From Gammaproteobacteria bacterium (GTDB lineage Bacteria; Pseudomonadota; Gammaproteobacteria; Pseudomonadales; Azotimanducaceae): a stretch of DNA of 8,332 bases. Position 1 is the stretch's first letter, and each line of letters begins with the position of its first letter. The notes beneath the pieces were generated by a model. The model searched no databases, was not told the DNA's origin, and saw only the letters and a list, made by a program, of their open reading frames with translations. The translations under genes and the position numbers were made by a program. Shown here piece after piece: positions 1 to 6,239 of this stretch. Location: assembly GCA_027293665.1 (NCBI GenBank), contig JAPUFN010000126.1, positions 1-8,332 on the forward strand, written 5' to 3'.

Positions 1-73
1 GATTTGCGTGTTCGTCGAGAATGGCCATCGCTTCCGCCACAGTACCCGGCGCAAGGTAAGCGTACGCTCCCAT
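1..73 (-). CDS. Partial N-terminus, possible FAD-binding subunit of a molybdopterin dehydrogenase (CoxM/XdhB-like)
   Basis: Only the first 24 codons are inside the window; the gene runs off the left edge on the minus strand. The start at 73 is chosen because a GGAG Shine-Dalgarno sequence (79–82) sits 5 nt upstream. The peptide begins MGAYAYLAPGTV and continues AEAMAILDEHAN. The pattern F/Y-x-Y-L-x-P-x-T/S-x-x-E-A-x-x-x-L-x-E-H matches, from memory, the usual opening of the FAD-binding medium subunit of the xanthine dehydrogenase/CO dehydrogenase family, just before its glycine-rich FAD loop. That loop is not visible, so the family call is an inference from a short stretch. The frame stays open upstream to 176, but no other start has a comparable ribosome binding site. 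It is divergent from pepQ across about 100 bp. Confidence 0.5.
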   Translation of the reverse strand, partial: MGAYAYLAPGTVAEAMAILDEHAN

Positions 74-78
74 GAATT

Positions 79-82
79 CTCC
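79..82 (-). promoter_or_regulatory. Shine-Dalgarno GGAG for the divergent partial gene
   Basis: On the minus strand the sequence reads GGAG, then AATTC, then ATG. This 5-nt spacing is near optimal. It is the best ribosome binding site in the window and fixes the start of the truncated gene at 73. Confidence 0.6.
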
Positions 83-162
83 AGACTTCAGATGAAAAAT
101 GTCGAGCCGCAATCTACCACGAAGTTGCGCCCCGGGGGGAGCGCTCGCCGGACAGTGCGGCC

Positions 163-168
163 TATAAT
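163..168 (+). promoter_or_regulatory. Sigma-70 –10 box (TATAAT) of pepQ, predicting a near-leaderless mRNA
   Basis: A perfect TATAAT lies at 163–168. Its last base is 8 nt before the pepQ ATG at 177, so transcription would be expected to begin at about 174–177, on or just before the start codon. No Shine-Dalgarno sequence is visible in front of the ATG, which agrees with leaderless initiation. No convincing –35 hexamer is found: the position 17 bp upstream (140–145) reads AGCGCT. There is no TG extension either. The call rests on the –10 match and its location. Confidence 0.5.
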
Positions 169-176
169 CGCAGACC

Positions 177-1508
177 ATGCAAAAAACTCTCTTTACCAAA
201 CATCTGTCGACACTTGAACGCCGCTGGGAGTCCGCACTCGAATTCGCCGGGTACGACGCCTGTGTCATCACTGCGGGCCAGGCACGCAATTACTTCCTGG
301 ATGATCAGGCTGCAGTGTTCCGGGCAAATCCGCATTTTGCGCAATGGCTGCCGACAGATGAGGCCAGCGCAAGCGTGCTCCTCGTGCAACCCGGCGTGAA
401 ACCGAAGCTCTTCTTTTACCAACCTGCCGATTACTGGCATCAGCCGCCGCAGGTTCCTCACTGGGCGGACGAGTTCGATGTTGAAGTGCACGCCGCTGAA
501 GACGGCCTGCTCAGCGCGCTCCACCAGAGCTTGCTGCAACTCACCGCCAATCGCATCGCGCTCATCGGTGAAGGGGGGCTGGCGAATTTTCCCGCCGCCG
601 AGATTAATCCAGTCCTGTTGCTGAACCACCTGCATTACCACCGCGCCTATAAGACAGAGTTCGAAGTCGAAGCCATGCGCTCAGCCAGCAGCAAAGCCAT
701 CGCCGGTCACCTGGCGGCCGCGGCGGCATTCGAAGCAGGTGGCGGCGAATTTGCGATCAACCTGGCTTACCTGGCCGCTGCGCAGCACACGGCAGCCGAA
801 CTACCTTATTCCAGTATCGTTGCACTCAACGAACATGCCGGCGTCCTCCACTACCAGCACTACGACCGCCAGCCGCCGGCCGAGATCCACAGTTTCCTGA
901 TCGATGCGGGTGCGCGCGTCCACGGTTATGCATCCGACATCACCCGAACGTATGCGAAGGATGAAAACGGCGTTTTTGCGAGCCTCGTCGCACGGCTGGA
1001 CGCCGCACAACGCACACTGATTGAGACGATCCGGCCCGGAGTGAACTACCTCGAACTGCATATTTCGATGCATCGAGGTATTGGCCAGATTCTCGCAGCG
1101 GACGGCATCGTCACCTGTAGCGCAGAAGCCGCATTCGATGCCGGCATCACCGAGTACTTCATGCCGCACGGGCTTGGCCATCTGCTCGGACTGCAGACCC
1201 ATGATGTCGGCGGCCAGCTGAAAGGTGTCGAGGGAGGCCACAATCCACCGCCTGCCCGCTACGCGGCCCTGCGGTTTACCCGCGAGGTTGCCGAGGACAT
1301 GGTGTTCACAATTGAACCCGGGCTGTATTTCATTCCCCAGTTGCTCGACGGGTTGCGCACCAGCCAGTCAGCCGCGGATATCAACTGGCCACTTCTCGAA
1401 TCGCTCATCCCTTGCGGCGGCATTCGCATTGAAGACAATGTCCGGGTCACGGGCGCGGGTGTCGAAAACTTCACACGCGATGCGTTTACTGCGGCACGCA
1501 ACGACTAA
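177..1508 (+). CDS. pepQ: Xaa-Pro dipeptidase (prolidase) PepQ
   Basis: This metalloenzyme splits dipeptides with proline in second position (Xaa-Pro), releasing free proline in the cytoplasm. It is 443 residues long, the same length as E. coli PepQ, and collinear with it (FLDDQAAVF, NPHFAQWLP, KTEFEVEAMR, YSSIVALNEHA). The N-terminal domain covers roughly residues 1–155 and the C-terminal pita-bread catalytic domain the rest. The expected dinuclear metal ligands are all present: D243 in LIDAGA, D254 in ASDITRTY, H335 in HGLGHLLG, E380 in TIEPGLY and E419 in GIRIEDN. The C-terminal domain also carries the PepQ-type PHGLGHLLGLQTHDVGG motif. There is no signal peptide. It is the first gene of a three-gene plus-strand operon whose next start lies 2 nt after its stop. 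It has no visible Shine-Dalgarno sequence, and a –10 box lies almost at the start codon, so translation may be leaderless. Confidence 0.97.
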   Translation: MQKTLFTKHLSTLERRWESALEFAGYDACVITAGQARNYFLDDQAAVFRANPHFAQWLPTDEASASVLLVQPGVKPKLFFYQPADYWHQPPQVPHWADEFDVEVHAAEDGLLSALHQSLLQLTANRIALIGEGGLANFPAAEINPVLLLNHLHYHRAYKTEFEVEAMRSASSKAIAGHLAAAAAFEAGGGEFAINLAYLAAAQHTAAELPYSSIVALNEHAGVLHYQHYDRQPPAEIHSFLIDAGARVHGYASDITRTYAKDENGVFASLVARLDAAQRTLIETIRPGVNYLELHISMHRGIGQILAADGIVTCSAEAAFDAGITEYFMPHGLGHLLGLQTHDVGGQLKGVEGGHNPPPARYAALRFTREVAEDMVFTIEPGLYFIPQLLDGLRTSQSAADINWPLLESLIPCGGIRIEDNVRVTGAGVENFTRDAFTAARND

Positions 1509-1510
1509 AC

Positions 1511-3640
1511 ATGACCGATCTCACTGTCGAGCGCCTCTTCTCTGACCCACCACTCACGGGTACCTTGCCTGTCCAGCTGAAATTTTCTCCCGATGGAAAA
1601 CTTGTCACGTTTCTGCGGGCGTCTGTTGACGACCGCGAGCGAATGGATTTGTGGCGGCATGACATCGCATCCGGCAAAAGCGAATGCTGGCTGAACTCGA
1701 CACAGCTGGTTACGCAAGCCGTCACGCTTACGGCGGCAGAGAAGGCTGAGCGGGAACGCAAGCGCACGTTCAGCACCGGCATCACCCACTATGAATTTCA
1801 CCCCGGCGGAGAACAATTGCTCATCCCCGCCGACGGTACAGGCTACCTGCTGGATGTGGCCAGCGGCACGCTCAACCGATTCACACCGGCGGACACCCGC
1901 CAGACAGATTTCAAATTCTCACCGGAGGGTCGATTTATTTCCTACGTGCGGGCGAACGATCTTTTCTTCTACGAACTCGAAACCGCACGAGAAACCCGCG
2001 TTACCAGTGATGGAAATGAAACCATAGCGAACGGCATCGCTGACTTCATTGCAGCCGAAGAGATGCACCGATTCGACGGTCACTGGTGGTCGCCGGACGA
2101 ACGCTACATTGCATTTACCCGTGTCGACGAAGCAACTGTTGCTATCTCGCAGCGTTACGAGATCGACGCCGACTCGTTCAACGTCATCGAACAGCGCTAT
2201 CCGTTCGCCGGTGAAACAAATGCGCGGGTGGAACTCAGAGTTCTCGACCGCGCTGAGAACCAGGTCCGCGAGATCGACTTTCGACACACGGCCGAAGATT
2301 ATCTGGCTCGCGTCGCCTGGTCGGGTAACGAAATCGCCGTGCAGGTGCAAAACCGTGAGCAAACCAAGCTGTCGCTCGACTTCCATGATCCACGCAGCGG
2401 CACCTCGCGCACCATGTTGACGGAGACCTCAAACACCTGGCTGAACCTGCATGACAACTTCAAAACCCTGGATGCCGATCGCTTTCTGTGGACTTCACAG
2501 CGCGACGGCCACAGCCATATCTATCTCTACTCGAATGGCGAACCCCACCAGCTGACGAGCGGCGTCGGCGAGATCAATGAGATCATCCATGCCAACGCCG
2601 AACGGGTATTGTTCACAGGTTGGCTCGACTCGCCCATCGAGCAGCACCTCTACAGCGTGGACACCGCCGGCAGTGCGCCGGTCAGGCTCACCGAGCCCGG
2701 CGGCTGGCATGAAGCCATCACCGACCGCGATGGCAGTCGCTATCTCGACCGCGTAAGCAGCCTCACAGATCCCGGCCGGATACTGCTGGGCTCAGCGGCA
2801 ATCAGCACAGAAACTGCCACCCCGCCAGCCGAGATTGCGACGCAGCCTTTGGATGCCGAGCATCCCTATTACCCTTACTTGAGTGCTCACAGCACGCAGC
2901 TTCTCGGCACGCTGCACGCAGCAGACGGGCAAACTCTACACTACCGCCTGACGCCTCCCACACGCGTGGATCGCGATCATTCACTCGTGGTTTACGTTTA
3001 CGGCGGGCCCGGGGTACAGCGCGTGAAGAACGAATGGGCTCCCCTGATGCTGCAATTATTCGCGCAGCGTGGTATCGGTGTGCTGGAACTCGACAACCGC
3101 GGATCGAGTAACCGCGGTACAGCCTTTGAAGCCCCCATCCACCGTGTCATGGGTTCCGTCGAAGTCCAGGACCAGGTGGTCGCTGCGCAATTCGCGCAAT
3201 CGCTTGACTGGGTGGATCCTGCCCGCATCGGCGTGTTCGGCCACAGCTATGGTGGCTATATGACGCTGATGTGTCTCGCTCGGGCGCCTGATATCTTCGC
3301 CGCTGGCGTGAGCGTAGCACCCGTGTCGCAGTGGGAACTCTACGATACGCATTACACCGAGCGGTATCTTGCAACGCCACAGGACAACCCCGAGGGCTAT
3401 GAGAGCAGCGCTGTGTTTCCGTATCTGGATCAATTGCGCGGGAAGTTACTCATCATGCATGGCATGGCGGATGACAATGTGTTGTTCACGCATTCGACGA
3501 AATTGTTCAAGGCACTGCAGGACATGAATGTCCAGTTCGAGATGATGACCTACCCCGGTTCGAAACACGCGCTGCAGGAAAAGGCCGTGTCGATCCACCG
3601 ATTCAATCTGATACTCGACTTCTTCGAGCGCAATTTATGA
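1511..3640 (+). CDS. S9B family dipeptidyl-peptidase IV-type serine peptidase
   Basis: The 709-residue protein has an N-terminal beta-propeller (about residues 20–450) and a C-terminal alpha/beta-hydrolase domain (about 465–709). Catalytic residues are S579 in GHSYGGYM, the aspartate in the ADDNV motif (D654, by analogy with human D708) and H686 in SKHAL. Y497 in VYGGPG corresponds to the oxyanion-hole tyrosine. E183–E184 in AAEEMHR match the paired glutamates that hold the free N-terminus of the substrate in DPP-IV enzymes, which favours dipeptide release (X-Pro or X-Ala) over oligopeptidase or acylaminoacyl-peptidase activity. The N-terminus (MTDLTVERLFSDPP) has no signal peptide or membrane anchor, so a cytoplasmic location is inferred, unlike periplasmic DPP-IVs. 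It starts 2 nt after the pepQ stop and overlaps the next gene by 4 nt. Its own Shine-Dalgarno sequence is weak, so it is probably translationally coupled. Confidence 0.93.
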   Translation: MTDLTVERLFSDPPLTGTLPVQLKFSPDGKLVTFLRASVDDRERMDLWRHDIASGKSECWLNSTQLVTQAVTLTAAEKAERERKRTFSTGITHYEFHPGGEQLLIPADGTGYLLDVASGTLNRFTPADTRQTDFKFSPEGRFISYVRANDLFFYELETARETRVTSDGNETIANGIADFIAAEEMHRFDGHWWSPDERYIAFTRVDEATVAISQRYEIDADSFNVIEQRYPFAGETNARVELRVLDRAENQVREIDFRHTAEDYLARVAWSGNEIAVQVQNREQTKLSLDFHDPRSGTSRTMLTETSNTWLNLHDNFKTLDADRFLWTSQRDGHSHIYLYSNGEPHQLTSGVGEINEIIHANAERVLFTGWLDSPIEQHLYSVDTAGSAPVRLTEPGGWHEAITDRDGSRYLDRVSSLTDPGRILLGSAAISTETATPPAEIATQPLDAEHPYYPYLSAHSTQLLGTLHAADGQTLHYRLTPPTRVDRDHSLVVYVYGGPGVQRVKNEWAPLMLQLFAQRGIGVLELDNRGSSNRGTAFEAPIHRVMGSVEVQDQVVAAQFAQSLDWVDPARIGVFGHSYGGYMTLMCLARAPDIFAAGVSVAPVSQWELYDTHYTERYLATPQDNPEGYESSAVFPYLDQLRGKLLIMHGMADDNVLFTHSTKLFKALQDMNVQFEMMTYPGSKHALQEKAVSIHRFNLILDFFERNL

Positions 3641-4098
3641 GTGATTCTCAACCACAAATACGCCATGCAACGCAGGACGATCGAGACGTACTCGTGCGTT
3701 TCCAGATCGCGATGGCGCAAGAGAGTGAGGACAAAGGTCTCGATGCGACAGTATTAGGAGACGGCATCCAACATCTGCTCGATCAGTCGGACGAAGGCTT
3801 CTACCTCGTCGCCGAGATCGCAGGCGTTGCCGCCGGTTCGCTGATGGTCACCTATGAGTGGAGTGACTGGCGCAACGGCCGCTTCTGGTGGATTCAAAGT
3901 GTTTACGTCGCTGCAAATTTCCGCCGCCGCGGCATCTACAGCGCATTGCACCATTGGGTCCGCCACGCCGCGAAGGCAGACGCCGCAGCGTGCGGCATCC
4001 GCTTGTATGTCGAGCGCGAGAACCTCGGTGCACAGGCAACCTACCGCGCCCTGGGAATGACGGAAACCGACTACCGGCTGTTCGAAGAGGAGTTCTGA
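3637..4098 (+). CDS. GNAT family N-acetyltransferase
   Basis: A 153-residue single-domain protein of the GCN5-related acetyltransferase fold, which transfers an acetyl group from acetyl-CoA to an amine. The acetyl-CoA pyrophosphate loop follows beta-strand 4: IQSVYVAANFRRRGIYSAL, with the R96-R97-R98-G99-I-Y-S segment fitting the Q/R-x-x-G-x-G/A consensus except for Y101. Further landmarks are the YEWSDWRNG strand before it and ERENLGAQATYRALGM, the usual C-terminal N-x-x-A-x-x-x-Y-x-x-x-G-M motif. The substrate cannot be read from the sequence. Its ATG overlaps the stop of the upstream peptidase (ATGA), so it is the last gene of the pepQ operon and translation is probably coupled. A role in acetylating amino acids or peptides would fit the context but is speculation. 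Confidence 0.9.
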   Translation: MSDSQPQIRHATQDDRDVLVRFQIAMAQESEDKGLDATVLGDGIQHLLDQSDEGFYLVAEIAGVAAGSLMVTYEWSDWRNGRFWWIQSVYVAANFRRRGIYSALHHWVRHAAKADAAACGIRLYVERENLGAQATYRALGMTETDYRLFEEEF

Positions 4099-4113
4099 GC
4101 CTGTTTGAATAGT

Positions 4114-4127
4114 GCGAAGAAATTCGC
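4114..4127. other. Small hairpin with GAAA tetraloop in the convergent spacer
   Basis: GCGAA (4114–4118), loop GAAA, TTCGC (4123–4127) forms a 5-bp stem with a GNRA-type loop on the plus strand. It lies 15 nt after the acetyltransferase stop and directly abuts the larger hairpin at 4129–4153. No T-tract follows. It may contribute to transcript-end stability for the plus-strand operon. Confidence 0.3.
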
Positions 4128-4128
4128 G

Positions 4129-4153
4129 GTAGTCGACCAGCAAGGTCGGCTAC
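4129..4153. repeat. GTAG-headed palindrome (REP-like) spanning the pilZ stop codon
   Basis: Arms GTAGTCGACC (4129–4138) and GGTCGGCTAC (4144–4153) pair over 10 positions, one of them a G·U/T wobble, around the 5-nt loop AGCAA. Both strands begin with GTAG. GTAG-headed imperfect palindromes of about this size are the hallmark of the REP elements linked to RAYT transposases in Xanthomonadales and Pseudomonas (the SMAG repeats of Stenotrophomonas are one such class). Only one copy is seen here, so a plain terminator-type hairpin between convergent genes is an equal alternative, although neither strand has a clear T-run after it. On the minus strand the pilZ stop TAG is part of the first GTAG. 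Confidence 0.4.
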
Positions 4154-4524
4154 ATCGTGTGGGTATGGCGATCCGACTGCAGGGCCCCGGCCAGATAGGT
4201 CTCGATTTTCGTGCGAGCAACGTCGTCCTGGTCGTTGAACTGCACGCCGATACCGGCGGCCTTGGTACCACCTGCGCCTTTCGGCGTAACCCAGACGACT
4301 TTTCCAGCTACGGGCAGTTTTTCGGCTTCGTCCATGAGATTGAGCAGCATGAACACTTCATCGCCCAGGCCATATTCCTTCTTGGTAGGGATGAACAGTC
4401 CGCCATTGCGAATGAACGGCATATAAGCTGCGTACAGCACGGCTTTGTCCTTGATCGCCAAGGAGAGAATTCCATTTCTTGCGCTGCGTTTTTCCGCTTG
4501 TTTTTTAGCCTGTTTTTCCGCCAT
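4150..4524 (-). CDS. pilZ: Type IV pilus biogenesis protein PilZ
   Basis: A 124-residue stand-alone PilZ domain protein. Landmarks are GILSLAIKDK (18–27), YMPFIRNGGLFIPT (34–47), PVAGKVVWVTP (71–81), AAGIGVQF (89–96) and the terminal THTM, which match, from memory, the Xanthomonas PilZ that acts with FimX and the pilus assembly ATPase PilB. Neither of the usual cyclic-di-GMP contacts (RxxxR and D/NxSxxG) is present, as is typical of this subgroup, so it is expected to work through protein contacts in the cytoplasm. The N-terminus has a lysine-rich extension (MAEKQAKKQAEKR). Its place downstream of holB is the usual one. It lies 180 nt after holB and seems to have its own promoter. The nearest Shine-Dalgarno sequence, AGGA, is 12 nt from the ATG and falls in the loop of a weak 6-bp A/T hairpin (4529–4546). 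Confidence 0.92.
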   Translation of the reverse strand: MAEKQAKKQAEKRSARNGILSLAIKDKAVLYAAYMPFIRNGGLFIPTKKEYGLGDEVFMLLNLMDEAEKLPVAGKVVWVTPKGAGGTKAAGIGVQFNDQDDVARTKIETYLAGALQSDRHTHTM

Positions 4525-4528
4525 GGTG

Positions 4529-4546
4529 AGTAAATGTCCTTTTACT
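4529..4546 (-). promoter_or_regulatory. Weak hairpin presenting the pilZ Shine-Dalgarno in its loop
   Basis: In pilZ mRNA sense, AGTAAA and TTTACT form a 6-bp stem around the loop AGGACA. The purine-rich AGGA in the loop is the only ribosome binding site candidate, 12 nt from the ATG at 4524, which is longer than optimal. The stem is A/T-rich, so its effect on translation is uncertain. Confidence 0.3.
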
Positions 4547-4549
4547 AAA

Positions 4550-4579
4550 GCGTCCCTTTTAAGCTAAGACTTAAGACGC
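4550..4579. other. Bulged hairpin in the pilZ 5' untranslated region
   Basis: On the plus strand GCGTC (4550–4554) plus TTAAG (4559–4563), interrupted by a 4-nt bulge, pair perfectly with CTTAAGACGC (4570–4579) around a 6-nt loop. In the pilZ direction it would sit between the predicted promoter and the start codon and be followed by TTTAG, a poor T-tract. It could be a leader structure or a weak terminator for holB read-through. Confidence 0.3.
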
Positions 4580-4597
4580 CTGCCTCGGTCCCGTCCT

Positions 4598-4664
4598 CAC
4601 AGCCTGGCGTGCCTGATAGAGGGATTTCACAGGAAATTTATCATCGATGCCCGCCCAGGCTGTG
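4598..4664. repeat. 67-nt imperfect inverted repeat in the holB–pilZ spacer
   Basis: CACAGCCTGG (4598–4607) and CCAGGCTGTG (4655–4664) are perfect 10-bp arms. Inside them, TGATA (4614–4618) pairs with TATCA (4639–4643), and ATTTC (4624–4628) pairs with GAAAT (4633–4637) around an ACAG loop. Together they can fold into one long rod in RNA from either strand. The right arm overlaps the –35 of the predicted pilZ promoter by 2 bp (4663–4664). Possible roles are an RNA structure at the end of the holB transcript, a regulator site at pilZ, or a degenerate mobile palindrome. Confidence 0.45.
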
Positions 4665-4668
4665 TCAA
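4640..4668 (-). promoter_or_regulatory. Putative sigma-70 promoter for pilZ
   Basis: Minus-strand TTGACA (4663–4668) is a perfect –35 match. It is followed after 17 bp by GATGAT (4640–4645), which matches TATAAT at 4 of 6 positions. Transcription would start near 4633, giving pilZ a leader of about 110 nt. GATAAA, three bases further on, is an alternative –10 but at a less favourable 20-bp spacing. Confidence 0.45.
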
Positions 4669-4704
4669 TACACCCGACGTGAACCGCATCACGTTCCTTG
4701 CGAA

Positions 4705-5601
4705 CTAGCCACGTCTTGTGGGCACTGTCCTACCTAAACCATGCCATTTCGTCACCAGCCGTTCGAGCAAAACCCGGGCATTCGCACTATTGGTAAAGGC
4801 CAATTGGCGCCGGATCTGGAGCAATTCATCGACAAAACCACACAAGGTCCGAGGCGCAACTCCCGCAAGCGCAGGGACAACGGGTTCACCGGCCAGTAGC
4901 GCTACGCAGTAGCGGTACCAACGAGTCATCAGCCGGTCGGAATCCAGATTCAGCAGGGATTGGACGTGCGCGGTCGGGTGGGGTGAAACTGCAATCTCAT
5001 TGAGCACGCCTGCCAATGAGGGTTCATCGGCAGCGATACTCTCAGCAACCAGCAGCGGCGCATCGGCATACTCGAACATTTTCTCCGTGAGCTCATCACT
5101 CTTCCATTGCTGCGTAAGCCACGCTCGCCCCAACACCTTGTCAGGGCGTAACACGATGGCGTGACAACGGCTGATAATCGTCGGCAACAACTTGCCGGGT
5201 CGGCAGGTAGTGAGAATGACATAAGTGTCTGCTGGGGGTTCTTCAAGAGTTTTTAACAAAGCGTTGGCAGCATTGTCATTAAGCAGGTGGGCTTGTTCGA
5301 TTACCGCCACTTTGCTATCAGCTGATCGTCGTGTGTGAACCGCAAATTCTGTGATTTCCCGGATCGCATCGATCTTGACCACCGCACCATCGGGTTGCAC
5401 CCAGCGCAGATCCGGGTGGGCCAAAGTTCTGGCATCAAGTGACTCAGACTGGCCAAGCAGGGAGAGCGTCAGCCAGTTGGCAAACTCACTCTCGCCCCAA
5501 CCGTCATAACCCTTAATCAGAAGCGCGTGCGGCAGGCGATTTGCGGCTCGCGTCGACTCGACGTAATCCATGGCATGCCGCTGCCACGGCAGGACCATCA
5601 T
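4705..5601 (-). CDS. holB: DNA polymerase III delta' subunit HolB, lacking the zinc module
   Basis: Delta' is the rigid, ATPase-inactive member of the clamp loader that places the beta sliding clamp on primed DNA. The 298-residue protein shows a degenerate P-loop (GYDGWGES, 31–38, with no GK[ST]), the delta'-type NAANALLKTLEEPP (110–123) and the SRC motif (144–146), whose arginine reaches into the neighbouring subunit's ATP site. A helical C-terminal collar domain follows. It is shorter than E. coli delta' (334). Much of the difference lies between L49 and H62, where E. coli has a four-cysteine zinc module; here only about 12 residues remain and the first cysteine of the protein is C133. The start overlaps the tmk stop by 4 nt (ATGA), and a second ATG follows immediately, so translation is probably coupled. 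The carboxyl end is low in similarity, as is common for the family. Confidence 0.92.
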   Translation of the reverse strand: MMVLPWQRHAMDYVESTRAANRLPHALLIKGYDGWGESEFANWLTLSLLGQSESLDARTLAHPDLRWVQPDGAVVKIDAIREITEFAVHTRRSADSKVAVIEQAHLLNDNAANALLKTLEEPPADTYVILTTCRPGKLLPTIISRCHAIVLRPDKVLGRAWLTQQWKSDELTEKMFEYADAPLLVAESIAADEPSLAGVLNEIAVSPHPTAHVQSLLNLDSDRLMTRWYRYCVALLAGEPVVPALAGVAPRTLCGFVDELLQIRRQLAFTNSANARVLLERLVTKWHGLGRTVPTRRG

Positions 5602-6239
5602 CGCTCAAAGCCTGTCAGATACTCCTGCAGTTTGGCGGTCAATTCCAGTTGCACCGTCGCGAGATCTTCAGCAGCATCGATAATGACGAACCGTTCTTCA
5701 CGCGCCGCGATTTCGAGATAAGCACTTCTGACCGCTTCGAAGAACGGCAAACTCTCCTGTTCAAAACGATCGTGCGCCCGGTCCGCGATGCGAGCAGCCG
5801 CGACTTCCACGGGAACATCCAGGTAAAGCGTCAAGTCAGGTCGCAACTCGCCCTGCACCAGCGATTCCAACGTCGCGATCGTCGCTCGATCAAAGCCCCG
5901 GCCACCACCCTGATAGGCATAGGTTGCATCCGTGAATCGATCACAAACAACCCAACACCCCCTGTCCAGAGCCGGACGAATGACTCTCTCCAGATGTTGT
6001 GCGCGGGCAGCAAATGCCAGAAGCAGTTCCGTCATATCCGACATCGCTTCCGTGTGAACACCGAGCAGCAATTCGCGAATCGCTTCCCCCAGCTCCGTGC
6101 CACCAGGTTCCCGGCTGACCACGACTTCATGTCCGGCAGCGCGCACCAGTTCGGCGACCAACTGCAGGTTGGTCGACTTGCCGACACCCTCCGTACCTTC
6201 GAGGGTGATGAACCGTCCGGGGATTGTTGTTTCAGGCAT
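5598..6239 (-). CDS. tmk: Thymidylate kinase (dTMP kinase)
   Basis: Phosphorylates dTMP to dTDP with ATP in the cytoplasm, a required step toward dTTP. At 213 residues it is the same size as the E. coli enzyme (213). It carries the P-loop EGTEGVGKST (14–23), the REPGGT motif (43–48), the DRFTDAT segment (100–106) with the family's DR pair, and YQGGGRG (109–115), which binds the thymine base. The LID region (about 150–162, RIADRAHDRFEQE) is arginine-rich while the P-loop lacks arginine, which is the E. coli-type (type II) arrangement. The start ATG at 6239 lies 29 nt after mltG and has no clear Shine-Dalgarno sequence; no better in-frame start is seen. Its stop overlaps the holB start, placing clamp loader and nucleotide kinase in one transcript. 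Confidence 0.96.
   Translation of the reverse strand: MPETTIPGRFITLEGTEGVGKSTNLQLVAELVRAAGHEVVVSREPGGTELGEAIRELLLGVHTEAMSDMTELLLAFAARAQHLERVIRPALDRGCWVVCDRFTDATYAYQGGGRGFDRATIATLESLVQGELRPDLTLYLDVPVEVAAARIADRAHDRFEQESLPFFEAVRSAYLEIAAREERFVIIDAAEDLATVQLELTAKLQEYLTGFER

Noticed and set aside
127..144. GC-rich palindrome GCGCCCC/GGGG..GCGC in the divergent spacer
   Set aside because: The arms are short, interrupted and of very low complexity; this could occur by chance in such GC-rich DNA and I cannot assign an operator.
8..217. Plus-strand 69-codon frame over the divergent spacer
   Set aside because: It is low in complexity and rich in Arg/Ser, overlaps the pepQ start and the –10 box, and is out of frame with any recognisable family.
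162..641. Minus-strand 159-codon frame inside pepQ
   Set aside because: It is antisense to a well-supported pepQ with all metal ligands; the translation has no recognisable motif and arises from codon bias in high-GC coding DNA.
1919..2386. Minus-strand 155-codon frame inside the S9B peptidase
   Set aside because: It is a shadow of the propeller-coding region with no domain and no ribosome binding site.
4105..4533. Plus-strand 142-codon frame across pilZ
   Set aside because: It is antisense to pilZ, whose protein matches the family from end to end; its product ends in a Phe-rich run that mirrors the Lys/Ala-rich PilZ N-terminus.
4895..4917. Repeated AGTAGCG-x-TAC units resembling a small palindrome
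   Set aside because: They lie within holB coding sequence and are explained by the codons of a WYRYCVALLAG stretch; no independent element is supported.
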